Part shown: in pieces, positions 1 through 6,634 of the stretch
Position numbering within the stretch: position 1 is the stretch's first letter
How the letters are laid out: every line of letters starts with the position of its first letter
Source of the DNA: JALSRD01 sp964476595
GTDB lineage: Bacteria > Desulfobacterota > Desulfobacteria > Desulfobacterales > JALSRD01
Direction: 5' to 3'
DNA: 9,345 bases
Assembly: GCA_964476595.1 (NCBI GenBank)
Contig: CAYZCL010000176.1
Span: forward strand, 1 to 9,345
The notes under the pieces: generated by a model
What the model saw: only the letters and a program-made list of their open reading frames with translations
The model's database searches: none
What the model was told of the DNA's origin: nothing
Position numbers and translations under genes: made by a program

Positions 1-802
1 GCAGGGCGAAGGTGTCGATCCACCCCAGGGCACCGCTCTTGGGCGCCACGAAGTCGATGTCCGGGTTTTCGGCGTGCAGTTTCCACCCGCCGCCGTCCCA
101 GGCCATGGCCACCCATACCTCGCCGGAGCGCATGGACTGCAGCAGCTGGTCGCCGTTGCTCCAGTAGTTCTTGACCAGTTTCTTGCCCTTGATCAGGGCG
201 GCGCCGACCTTTTCCATCAGGGCCTGGTAGGCGGCCGCGTCATTGTATTTGGCAAAGGGGTCGTCTCCCAGGGCGAAAGCGATGGCGATGAGCGTCGGCC
301 GTTTCAGCCGGTAGCTGATGCGGCCTGCGTACTTCTCGTTCAGCAGGTCCGTGTAGTCCGAAGCGCCGGGCGCCTTCTTCTTGTTGACGATCAGCCCCGA
401 CGTGCCCCAGCAGAACGGCACGGCGTGGGGTTTGCCGTCCACCATGGTGTTTTTCTTGACGGCTTCCAGCATGGAGGGAATGATCTGGTTGATCTTGATC
501 TTGCCGAGGTCGATGGGCTGGTAGATCTTGAATTTTTTCTGCACCGAAGCGATGCGGTCCTGGCTGGGTTGTGCCAGGTCGAAGCCGGCACCGCGGGTGG
601 CCCGCAGCTTGGCGATCATTTCCTCGTTGTTGGTGTAGGTGATTTTCACGGGGATGCCGGTTTCCTTGGTGAACTTGTCCACCAGCACCTTGGGCGCATA
701 GCCCTTCCACGTGAGCAGGCGAAGCGGTTCGGCCGCCGAGGCTGTGGTGACAAGCAGAAAAGTAGAGAGCATTAACAGGATACACAGCGATTTTTTGGAC
801 AT
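1..802 (-). CDS. ABC transporter substrate-binding protein, PotD-like (C-terminus beyond left edge)
   Basis: Periplasmic component of an ABC importer, partial: 267 residues are present and about 80 are probably missing compared with PotD (about 350). The ATG follows an AGGAGG ribosome site at 6-nt spacing. Residues 1-24 form a clear signal peptide: KK, a hydrophobic stretch LCILLMLSTFLLV, then an ASA-A cleavage site. The mature start (LRLLTWKGY, about 27-35), FTKETGIPV, the PFCWGTSG region and GALGWIDTFAL at the end follow the fold order of spermidine/putrescine-binding PotD. Trp32, Tyr35, Trp261 and Asp263 match ligand-site positions of E. coli PotD as I remember them. The acidic pair that grips the amine in the middle of PotD appears replaced by a basic LKRPT stretch, so the ligand may not be a polyamine. 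Partner permease and ATPase genes are not in view. It is divergent from glpA. Family call is sure; substrate is open. Confidence 0.9.
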   Translation of the reverse strand, partial: MSKKSLCILLMLSTFLLVTTASAAEPLRLLTWKGYAPKVLVDKFTKETGIPVKITYTNNEEMIAKLRATRGAGFDLAQPSQDRIASVQKKFKIYQPIDLGKIKINQIIPSMLEAVKKNTMVDGKPHAVPFCWGTSGLIVNKKKAPGASDYTDLLNEKYAGRISYRLKRPTLIAIAFALGDDPFAKYNDAAAYQALMEKVGAALIKGKKLVKNYWSNGDQLLQSMRSGEVWVAMAWDGGGWKLHAENPDIDFVAPKSGALGWIDTFAL

Positions 803-866
803 GACGAACCTCCTTTTTCGGTAAGAAACCAGTGAACGGTTCAGGGGGGGAAGACAAACTGAATCA

Positions 867-895
867 TTCCTACCGCCGCGAGGGCGCTTTGTCAA
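867..895 (-). promoter_or_regulatory. candidate sigma70 promoter for the substrate-binding protein gene
   Basis: Read leftward, a perfect -35 box TTGACA (890-895) is followed after exactly 17 bp by TAGGAA (867-872), a poor -10 box with 3 of 6 consensus bases. Transcription would start near 860, giving a leader of roughly 60 nt before the ATG at 802. The -35 match and spacing support it; the -10 weakens it. Confidence 0.4.
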
Positions 896-952
896 GTTGG
901 ATTGCGTCCCGCACCGCCTCTGCGCGGCGGCGTCCGGCGACGCGTTGGCAAA

Positions 953-991
953 TCCGTAAGAATGCCCTTCCGTAGAAATGCCTTTTACGGA
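953..991. repeat. 16-bp tandem direct repeat with inverted half-site upstream of glpA
   Basis: Two adjacent 16-bp units, 953-968 and 969-984, both read TCCGTA..AATGCC and agree at 13 of 16 positions. They are followed at 985-991 by TTACGGA, the exact reverse complement of TCCGTAA at 953-959. The second unit can also pair with it through TCCGTA/TACGGA across an 11-nt loop. A -10-like TAAAAT lies at 1000-1005 without a clear -35 box, so the repeats would cover the -35 zone of a glpA promoter. This is the usual place for a regulator binding site. The regulator is unknown, and the motif is not one I recognise as GlpR. Confidence 0.5.
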
Positions 992-1031
992 CGAGGTTGT
1001 AAAATCCGCGGGAGTGTGCCAATAGAAAGAC

Positions 1032-2588
1032 ATGGCTGAAAAAAGCGTGAAAACCAGCGTACTGGTCATCGGCGGGGGGGCCACGGGAACGGGCGTGGCC
1101 CGCGATCTGGCGCTGCGGGGCATCGACTGCCTGCTGGTGGAGCGGCGCGACATCACGGCCGGCGCCTCGGGGGCCAACCACGGTCTGCTGCACAGCGGGG
1201 CGCGGTACGTGTCCAGCGACCCGGTGTCGGCGAGCGAGTGCGCCCGCGAGGGCCGCCTGCTCAAGAAGCTGGCCGCCCACTGCATCGAGGACACCGGTGG
1301 CCTGTTCGTGGCGGTCCGCGGAGACGAGGAGAACTACATCGCCGACTTTCCCGGCTTGTGCGCCGGGTGCGGCGTCGACTGCCGCGAGCTGGACGTGGCC
1401 GAAGTGCTCGAGATGGAATCGGCGCTCTCGCCGAACACCATCGCCGTCTACGCCGTGGAAGACGCCGCCGTGGATCCGTTCCGCCTGTGCCTGGAGAACA
1501 TGGCCCATGCCCTGGACCTGGGCGCCGGCCTGCAGCGCCACACCGAGGTGACGGGTTTTACGGTCCGCAACGACCGCATCGCCGCCACGCACGTGCAGAA
1601 TCACCTGACCGGCGAGGCGCTGCGTATCGAGTCCGACCTGGTGATCAACGCATCGGGGGCCTGGGCCGGGCAGATCGCCGCCATGGCCGGTGCCGAGATC
1701 CACGTGCTCTATTCGAAAGGAAGCCTGCTGATTGCCGACCACCGCCTGGCCCAGCGCGTGATCAACCGCCTGCGCCCCTCGTCGGACGCCGACATCCTGG
1801 TGCCGGGCGGCACCGTCTCCATCCTGGGCACCACTTCCATCCGCATCCAGAGCCTGGACGACATCCGGCCCACCATCGAAGAGAGCGATTTCATCGTGGA
1901 CACCGCCGCCCAGATGCTGCCCGAACTGCAGAAGACGCGCTATATCCGGGCCTATGCCGGGGTGCGGCCGCTGGTCGGCTCCCAGAAGGGCGAAAACGAC
2001 CGCAGCGTGAGCCGCAACTTCTCGCTCTTCGACCACGCCGAGAGCGGTGTCGAGAACTTCATCACCATCACCGGCGGGAAACTGACCACCTACCGCCTGA
2101 TGGCCGAGAAGGCCGTGGACCTGGCCTGTGACAAACTGGGGATCGACGCTCCCTGCCTGACCGCCGAGCAGCCCCTGCCGCCCTGCGAGGATTTCCAGTG
2201 GACCGAACCGGGGCTGGCCGCCAAACAGTGGCTCCAGGACCACGAGGCCGGCGATCTCATGCTGTGCGAGTGCGAAATGGTGCCCAGCAGTGTGATTTCG
2301 CGGGTGATGGCGTCCATCCGTAAGCAGAACGAAAAGCCCGACCTGCGCAGCATCGGCCTGCGCAGCCGCATCGGCAAGGGCAGCTGCCAGGGCGCCTTCT
2401 GCGGCGTGCGCATCAGCGCCTATATGTCGGACCTGCCCGAGATGCGGGACTACGACGCCGTCACCGATCTGCGCCGTTTCCTGGAAGGCCGCTGGAAAGG
2501 CATCCGGCCTGTGCTGTGGGACGCCTCCCTGGCCCAGGAAGAGCTGCAGGAGGCCTTGCACTGCGGCCTTTTCGGATTGGAGTTGTGA
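1032..2588 (+). CDS. glpA: anaerobic glycerol-3-phosphate dehydrogenase subunit A
   Basis: Catalytic FAD subunit that oxidises sn-glycerol 3-phosphate to dihydroxyacetone phosphate and passes electrons toward the quinone pool through GlpB and GlpC. It has 518 residues (E. coli GlpA about 542). An N-terminal Rossmann FAD site GGGATGTG lies at 14-21, HSGARYV at 55-61, and the family signature GGKLTTYRLMAE near 348-359. The C-terminal part is a BFD-type [2Fe-2S] domain with CEC at 412-414 and CQGAFC at 452-457. This domain separates GlpA from the shorter aerobic GlpD. The ATG is chosen because it sits about ten residues before the FAD fold; its ribosome site is weak (AGAAAG close by, GGGAG too far away). 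It is divergent from the substrate-binding protein gene and precedes glpB by 173 bp. No truncation or frameshift is seen. Confidence 0.95.
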   Translation: MAEKSVKTSVLVIGGGATGTGVARDLALRGIDCLLVERRDITAGASGANHGLLHSGARYVSSDPVSASECAREGRLLKKLAAHCIEDTGGLFVAVRGDEENYIADFPGLCAGCGVDCRELDVAEVLEMESALSPNTIAVYAVEDAAVDPFRLCLENMAHALDLGAGLQRHTEVTGFTVRNDRIAATHVQNHLTGEALRIESDLVINASGAWAGQIAAMAGAEIHVLYSKGSLLIADHRLAQRVINRLRPSSDADILVPGGTVSILGTTSIRIQSLDDIRPTIEESDFIVDTAAQMLPELQKTRYIRAYAGVRPLVGSQKGENDRSVSRNFSLFDHAESGVENFITITGGKLTTYRLMAEKAVDLACDKLGIDAPCLTAEQPLPPCEDFQWTEPGLAAKQWLQDHEAGDLMLCECEMVPSSVISRVMASIRKQNEKPDLRSIGLRSRIGKGSCQGAFCGVRISAYMSDLPEMRDYDAVTDLRRFLEGRWKGIRPVLWDASLAQEELQEALHCGLFGLEL

Positions 2589-2595
2589 GTGAAGT

Positions 2596-2628
2596 GCCGG
2601 ACACCCGCCGTCGTCAGGGGCGTCCGGC
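2596..2628 (+). other. intercistronic hairpin between glpA and glpB
   Basis: GCCGGAC (2596-2602) and GTCCGGC (2622-2628) form a perfect 7-bp stem. After one mismatch it continues with CCC/GGG around an 11-nt loop. It begins 8 nt behind the glpA stop codon. No T-run follows, so it is more likely an mRNA-stabilising or processing element than an intrinsic terminator. It lies in the 173-bp gap 2589-2761, where I see no convincing second promoter. Confidence 0.4.
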
Positions 2629-2761
2629 GTCGGCGGCCGGCGAAGCAGTGCGGTCGTCTGGACACGAAGGCCGCTGTTGAGTGTGACGGGGTCGCCGCAA
2701 TGGTCCCGCTTTGTCCGACAGCAGATATAGGATTTTCATTGCCACCCACCGGGAAAAAATC

Positions 2762-4078
2762 GTGACCGAACACGAAAAGACAGAAGCCGACAGTCCCCTG
2801 GAATGCGACATGATGGTGATTGGCGCCGGCATGGCCGGTATGGCGGCCGCCCTTTTCGCCGCGCACCGCGGGTTGTCCACCGTGCTGGTGGGCGAGAGCA
2901 GCGAGGTCATTTTCTCCAGCGGCCTGCTCGACCTGCTGGGGGTGCACCCCGTTGCCGAGAAGAAAACCTGGGACGATCCCTGGGCGGCCCTGGCGGCCCT
3001 GCGGCGGGACGAGCCGCGGCACCCTTACGCCCGGATCGCCGACGAGGATATCCGCGCCGCCTTCGGACAGGTGACCGATTTCCTGTCGGAGGCCGGTCTG
3101 CCCTACAGCCTGGGCGGCGATCGTAACCGGCGGCTGCTGACGTCCCTGGGCACCGAAAAAATCAGCTACGCCCTGCCGCGTACCATGGACGCCGGCCCGG
3201 AGGCGCTGGCCGGCAGGGGCGCCTGCCTGATCATGGACATCCGCGGGCTCAAGGGCTTTTCCGCCCGCCAGATCGCATTCGCCCGCCAGGCGGACTGGCC
3301 CGGCATCCGGCCGGTGCGCATCGCCTTCCCCGGTACCGAAGAACAGGCCGAAGTCTACACCGAGCCCCTGGCGCGTGGGTTGGAAGTCGATGCGCAGCGC
3401 GAGACCTTTGCGGCCGTGCTGGATCCCCACGTGAAGGACGTGGATTTCGTGGGCCTGCCCGCCGTGCTGGGTATCTACCGCTGCAGCGAAGTGCTGGCGC
3501 ACCTGGAATCGCGCCTGGGGGTCAGGCTGTTCGAGATTCCCAGCTTTCCACCCTGCATTCCGGGGCTGCGCCTCAAGGAGGCCTTCGAACAGTACCTGCC
3601 CCGGCGGGGCGTGCGCATGATCACCGGGCGCCGGGTGCTGTCGGCGCGCTTCGAGGGTCGGGAAGGATTCTTTTTCGAGGTGGGTGCTTCCGACGTGCAG
3701 CTGCGGGTGCGCTCCCGGGCGGCGCTGCTGGCCAGCGGACGCTTCCTGGGCGGCGGGCTGCGCTCCGACCGGCAGCGGGTGCGCGAGACCCTCTTTGGCC
3801 TGCCGGTACACCAGCCCGCCGGACGGGCCGAGTGGCACCGGCGCCGTTTCCTGAACCCGGCGGGCCATCCCCTCAACCGGGCCGGCCTGGCGGTCGACGA
3901 TGGCTTCCGGCCGCTGGGCGCCGACGGGCGTCCGGCCCACCCATCGCTTTTCGCCGCCGGGACCATCCTGGCCCACCAGGACTGGATGCGGTCCAAGTGC
4001 GGCTCGGGGCTTGCCATGGCCAGCGCCTTTGCGGCCGTGAAAGCTTTCTGTGAAGCGGACTCCGGCGGAACGCGCTGA
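2762..4078 (+). CDS. glpB: anaerobic glycerol-3-phosphate dehydrogenase subunit B
   Basis: Second flavoprotein subunit of the GlpABC complex, thought to relay electrons from GlpA to the membrane-bound iron-sulfur subunit. From the GTG start it has 438 residues (E. coli GlpB 419). An N-terminal FAD-binding GAGMAG lies at 21-26, followed by FSSGLLDLLG at about 51-60, characteristic of GlpB. The C-terminal FAD closure runs AAGTILAHQDW..KCGSGLAMAS from about 398. The start is uncertain. GTG 2762 has GGGA about 10 nt upstream; TTG 2711 would add 17 residues without a ribosome site; ATG 2810 would give 422 residues, closest to the E. coli length, but with weak signals. It is probably co-transcribed with glpA despite the long gap. 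No glpC follows; the next gene converges from the other strand after 33 bp. Confidence 0.88.
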   Translation: MTEHEKTEADSPLECDMMVIGAGMAGMAAALFAAHRGLSTVLVGESSEVIFSSGLLDLLGVHPVAEKKTWDDPWAALAALRRDEPRHPYARIADEDIRAAFGQVTDFLSEAGLPYSLGGDRNRRLLTSLGTEKISYALPRTMDAGPEALAGRGACLIMDIRGLKGFSARQIAFARQADWPGIRPVRIAFPGTEEQAEVYTEPLARGLEVDAQRETFAAVLDPHVKDVDFVGLPAVLGIYRCSEVLAHLESRLGVRLFEIPSFPPCIPGLRLKEAFEQYLPRRGVRMITGRRVLSARFEGREGFFFEVGASDVQLRVRSRAALLASGRFLGGGLRSDRQRVRETLFGLPVHQPAGRAEWHRRRFLNPAGHPLNRAGLAVDDGFRPLGADGRPAHPSLFAAGTILAHQDWMRSKCGSGLAMASAFAAVKAFCEADSGGTR

Positions 4079-4111
4079 GCCGCCCGCCCCGCCGGTATCT
4101 CTAGCGGTTTC

Positions 4112-5050
4112 CTACTTCGCCCCTCTCAGGGTGGCCGTGATCACGCGGTAGCCCTCGCCCGCGAAGGTGTCGGCGATCCTGCGCTGCACCTGCTCGTCGG
4201 GCACCAGGGCCGCCATGTAGCCGCCCCGGCCGCCGCCGGTGACCTTGGCGCCCAGGGCGCCCATCTCCACGGCCTTGTCGCACAGGTAGACCAGGATCTC
4301 GTGGGAGAGGTCCATGTCGATGAGGATCTTGTGGTTTTCCGTCATGAGGCGGCCCACATCTTCCAGGCGGCCGGCCTCCAGGGCGGCGCGCATGGCGTCG
4401 GACTGTTGCCGGATGGTGTCCAGGCGTTGGGCGAACAGGTCGGGATCGCGTTTTTCCAGGGATTCTACGTAGTCATCCAGCTTGGAGGTATCGGCCGTGA
4501 CGCCCGAGTTGGCCTCGACCACGTATAGCGGCACCGGCACGTTCAACTGCTCGAAGTGCTTCTCGTCGTTTTCGATCCAGTAGCGCAGGATGCCGCCGTA
4601 GGTCGAGGCCGTGTTGTCCACCCCGCTGGGGACGCCGTGGTAGGCGAACTCGCCCTCCCAGCCCACGCGGTTGATGTCCTCGATGGCGTAGCCCAGGTCG
4701 AATTCCGCGTTCAGGGCCCGCGCCAGCGACACGCAGCTGGCCGCGCTGGCACCTACGCCGCTGCCGGCCAGCAGGTCGCCGCCGTAGGTGATTTTGATGG
4801 GCGTCTTGCGGACGTCGATGCCCATGACCTCCAGGATGCGGTTGATGGAGTCCACCTGCTGGTGCTTCTTTTTTTCCTTGTAGCCCGGGACCTCCCTGCG
4901 GTTGTCTTCCAGGACCCACCCTTCGCCGTCGGTGCGTTCCACGGTACAGACGGTTTCGTAGGGCAGGGCCGCCACGATGGCGGGCACTTCCTTGAGGACG
5001 AACTGGTCGCCGATGAGAATGGTTTTGCCGAATGCGCTGCCTATGGCCAT
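4112..5050 (-). CDS. GHMP-family kinase, mevalonate kinase type
   Basis: ATP-dependent small-molecule kinase of 312 residues, a typical length for archaeal-type mevalonate kinases, which make 5-phosphomevalonate in isoprenoid synthesis. The GHMP motifs are in order: GKTILIGDQ at 8-16 with a Lys at the expected active-site place, the phosphate-binding loop LLAGSGVGASAA at 93-104, HGVPSGVDNTASTYGG at 138-153 carrying the probable catalytic Asp145, and the C-terminal KVTGGGRGGYM at 269-279. The PSG-D-NTASTYGG block is the strongest pointer to mevalonate kinase rather than galactokinase or homoserine kinase. The ATG has AAGGAG at 7-nt spacing. It is the second gene of an operon, 21 bp behind the DHH phosphoesterase. 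No other mevalonate-pathway gene is in view and most related bacteria use the MEP route, so the true substrate may differ. Confidence 0.82.
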   Translation of the reverse strand: MAIGSAFGKTILIGDQFVLKEVPAIVAALPYETVCTVERTDGEGWVLEDNRREVPGYKEKKKHQQVDSINRILEVMGIDVRKTPIKITYGGDLLAGSGVGASAASCVSLARALNAEFDLGYAIEDINRVGWEGEFAYHGVPSGVDNTASTYGGILRYWIENDEKHFEQLNVPVPLYVVEANSGVTADTSKLDDYVESLEKRDPDLFAQRLDTIRQQSDAMRAALEAGRLEDVGRLMTENHKILIDMDLSHEILVYLCDKAVEMGALGAKVTGGGRGGYMAALVPDEQVQRRIADTFAGEGYRVITATLRGAK

Positions 5051-5071
5051 GATGTGTCTCCTTGTGTGATA

Positions 5072-6283
5072 TTAGGATCGACTGAGAATTTTTTCCATTT
5101 CCGCGACAAGCGCCGCCTCCTTGCCGATGGCCACGGTGGTGGCCGCCGTCAGTGAGTGGCAGGCGTCCGAGAAACCGCCCAGGCGGCCGGTGGCCTCGGG
5201 CAGGAAGGTGTCCAGCCCGGGCGCGCGGCCGGACTGGATGTCGGCCTGCAGGCGGTCGGACACCCGCATGGAGATCTTGACTTCGTCGAAGCGGATGTCG
5301 CCGAAGCCCGGGATGTGGTTGGGGATCACCTGGAAACCGGCGATGAAGCGCGACGGATCGAAGAAATCGGCGTTGCGGTACATCTCGCAGAAAACGCCGA
5401 TCATCTTGACCCCCATGGGCGAGAATCGTTCCCCCACCTGGAACCACTGGATGTGGTCGGTCTTGTGAAGCTCGCCCCCCTTGCGGAGCCGCCGGATCTG
5501 GTCCCGGAAAACCCGCTCCTGGGTGGCCTCCAGTTCCTCGAGCATCCTGTCGGAGGCCTCGTCGGCGCCCTCCAGGCACACGCGGATGCCCATGTCGGGT
5601 CCGTTGCGGTAGTAGCCGGCGCCGCCCAGGGTGTCCAGGTAGGCCCCCAGTTCGGCGCAGCGCACCGGCCCGCGTGCGGTTTCGAGGATGTAGTCCTCGC
5701 CGTCGCCGGCGTCGACGATTTGCAGCGCGCCCTGGCGGGTGGCCTCCTCGGCCACGCGCCGGTTTTCCGAGGCCAGGCGGCCGTCCACGAAGAATCCGTC
5801 GCCCACCGCCCCCAGGGCGGCCACCGGCGCCAGGTCCCGGTTGGCGGGGTCCATCCGGCAGGCGAACAGGTAACAGGTGGTGGAAGCCGTGATGTCCCGG
5901 TCGCCCTTGAGCCCGAACAGTTCAGGATCCAGGTTGCGCACCATGGGGTCGGTGGCGGGACTGGCCTTGTGGTGGTCCAGGATGACGGTCAGATTGCGGC
6001 CGGCATTGAGATCGGAGATCATGGGCGCGATGCGGCCCGCGAAATCCGCGAACACGATCAGCTCCCCCTCTTCTTCGAAAACCCGTGCCAGTACCTTGGG
6101 ATAAGGCTTTTCGAGGCACGAGCGACGCACCTCGAATCCGGCGCGCTCGAAAGCGCGCGTCAGGATGGCGCCCGAGGTGAGGCCGTCGGAGTCGTTGTGG
6201 TGAAAAAGGCGGACGCGTTTGCGGGGCCATTTCGCGATGTCCGCCGCCGTCGCCCGCATGGCTTCGTTGAGTGCCTGGATCAT
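5072..6283 (-). CDS. DHH-family phosphoesterase (archaeal RecJ-like)
   Basis: Predicted Mn-dependent phosphodiesterase or exonuclease of 403 residues. The DHH catalytic core is complete: motif I HHNDSDG at 28-34 with metal-binding Asp31 and Asp33, motif II in FADFAG with Asp80, motif III DHH at 103-105 in ILDHHKASP, and motif IV GAVGD with Asp162. The C-terminal stretch GGFSDACHSLTAA at 369-381 looks like the glycine-rich end of a DHHA1 substrate-binding domain. Length and motif wording resemble archaeal single-strand nucleases of the RecJ/GAN group more than bacterial RecJ (about 570 residues) or NrnA (about 320-340). The substrate could be single-stranded DNA, short RNA or a cyclic dinucleotide; the sequence does not decide. 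The ATG has AAGGA about 7-8 nt upstream. It is first in a two-gene operon with the GHMP kinase. Confidence 0.85.
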   Translation of the reverse strand: MIQALNEAMRATAADIAKWPRKRVRLFHHNDSDGLTSGAILTRAFERAGFEVRRSCLEKPYPKVLARVFEEEGELIVFADFAGRIAPMISDLNAGRNLTVILDHHKASPATDPMVRNLDPELFGLKGDRDITASTTCYLFACRMDPANRDLAPVAALGAVGDGFFVDGRLASENRRVAEEATRQGALQIVDAGDGEDYILETARGPVRCAELGAYLDTLGGAGYYRNGPDMGIRVCLEGADEASDRMLEELEATQERVFRDQIRRLRKGGELHKTDHIQWFQVGERFSPMGVKMIGVFCEMYRNADFFDPSRFIAGFQVIPNHIPGFGDIRFDEVKISMRVSDRLQADIQSGRAPGLDTFLPEATGRLGGFSDACHSLTAATTVAIGKEAALVAEMEKILSRS

Positions 6284-6322
6284 GGTGGATTCCTTTATCC
6301 TGCTTGTCTGCCTGTCCGGCCT

Positions 6323-6340
6323 GGGTGGTCACCGCCACCC
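6323..6340 (-). other. hairpin in the DHH operon leader
   Basis: GGGTGG (6323-6328) and CCACCC (6335-6340) form a perfect 6-bp stem with a 6-nt loop, about 40 nt upstream of the DHH start codon. No T-run follows in the leftward direction, so it is not an intrinsic terminator. A role in mRNA stability or translation control is possible but unproven. Confidence 0.3.
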
Positions 6341-6486
6341 GTGTCGTGGTTACCGGCTGCACCTGAGCCCCCCTTAACCAAGGCCCCACCCAAAGTCAAG
6401 CACAAGCGGCGGCTTGCCGGGGGCGGGCTGTTTTTTTTGTCGGGGGCGACTTTTATTGTGAAAAATGTGAAGATTTGTCTTGCTTT

Positions 6487-6492
6487 TATATT
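6487..6492 (+). promoter_or_regulatory. candidate -10 box of the cold-shock gene promoter
   Basis: TATATT matches the sigma70 -10 consensus at 5 of 6 positions and sits at the start of the AT-rich segment. No good -35 box is seen 16-18 bp upstream. An alternative is TTGTCT (6475-6480) with TGTTAT (6499-6504) at 18-bp spacing. Transcription from the first would start near 6499 and give a leader of about 135 nt, similar in size to the long leaders of cspA-type mRNAs. Confidence 0.3.
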
Positions 6493-6512
6493 TTACGGTG
6501 TTATTTTACGGT
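6489..6512. repeat. exact 11-bp direct repeat in the divergent promoter zone
   Basis: TATTTTACGGT occurs at 6489-6499 and again at 6502-6512, a period of 13 bp without mismatch. On the minus strand it reads ACCGTAAAATA and includes the proposed -10 box. The spacing is not one helical turn, so it may be a pair of operator half-sites or a duplicated promoter element. The TTACGG core also appears beside the glpA repeat and at the end of the cold-shock gene. Confidence 0.5.
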
Positions 6513-6519
6513 CAATCAA
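6490..6519 (-). promoter_or_regulatory. candidate sigma70 promoter of the DHH-GHMP kinase operon
   Basis: Read leftward, TTGATT (6514-6519, 4 of 6) and TAAAAT (6490-6495, 5 of 6) are separated by 18 bp. The -10 box overlaps the plus-strand TATATT, so the two divergent promoters would compete for the same DNA. The leader to the DHH start would be about 200 nt. Confidence 0.35.
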
Positions 6520-6546
6520 TAAAGGCCCGTTCTTCATTGACGGGCC
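6511..6546 (+). promoter_or_regulatory. cold-shock mRNA leader with two competing stems
   Basis: GGCCCGT (6524-6530) and ACGGGCC (6540-6546) form a perfect 7-bp stem with a 9-nt loop. GTCAAT (6511-6516) is the exact complement of ATTGAC (6536-6541), which shares two bases and much of the loop with the first stem, so the two pairings should exclude each other. Only GGTTTCGTT follows on the plus strand, a weak T-tract. On the minus strand TTTATTGATT follows, so it could instead be a leftward terminator. Whether it acts as a switch is inferred. Confidence 0.4.
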
Positions 6547-6634
6547 GGTTTCGTTCTGAAGGAAAGATCCATTTGTCAAAGTGGCGCCTGCAGTTTGGAA
6601 CCATGAGAATTTTTTTAGAAGGGAGGGTGTCACC

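Larger units (their letters stand above)
6284..6634. other. 351-bp divergent intergenic region between the DHH gene and the cold-shock gene
   Basis: No convincing gene lies here. The left part (6284-6430) is GC-rich and would be the 5' leader of the DHH operon. It contains the hairpin at 6323-6340 and a short CAAGC/GCTTG stem at 6402-6415. The segment from about 6430 to 6520 is sharply AT-rich compared with its surroundings and carries the candidate divergent promoters and an 11-bp direct repeat. From about 6500 to 6634 it would be the cold-shock mRNA leader, with the alternative stems at 6511-6546 and a possible 16-codon leader ORF (6603-6653). Confidence 0.6.

Noticed and set aside
74..775. 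Long open frame on the plus strand opposite the substrate-binding protein gene
   Set aside because: It is antisense to a well-supported PotD-like protein, shows no recognisable domain, and is explained by the scarcity of stop codons in GC-rich coding DNA.
870..2561. 563-codon minus-strand frame opposite glpA
   Set aside because: Composition rich in A, G, H and Q is typical of antisense frames; no motif is seen and glpA is unmistakable on the other strand.
2450..3976. 508-codon minus-strand frame opposite glpB
   Set aside because: It overlaps both glpA and glpB in antisense, has no family signature, and glpB is well supported.
4079..4111. Possible terminator in the 33-bp convergent gap after glpB (CCGC/GCGG then TTT)
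   Set aside because: The stem is only 4 bp with a long loop and a three-base T-tract, too weak to call.
6402..6415. Short CAAGC/GCTTG hairpin in the DHH leader
   Set aside because: A 5-bp stem in GC-rich DNA is expected by chance, and nothing nearby gives it a role.
6431..6440. Eight-T run near 6431-6438 as a plus-strand terminator tail
   Set aside because: Only a weak hairpin precedes it and no plus-strand gene lies upstream to be terminated; it is better seen as part of the AT-rich promoter segment.
5156..6559. 467-codon plus-strand frame opposite the DHH gene
   Set aside because: It is antisense to a gene with complete DHH motifs and ends in the AT-rich promoter region without any recognisable domain.
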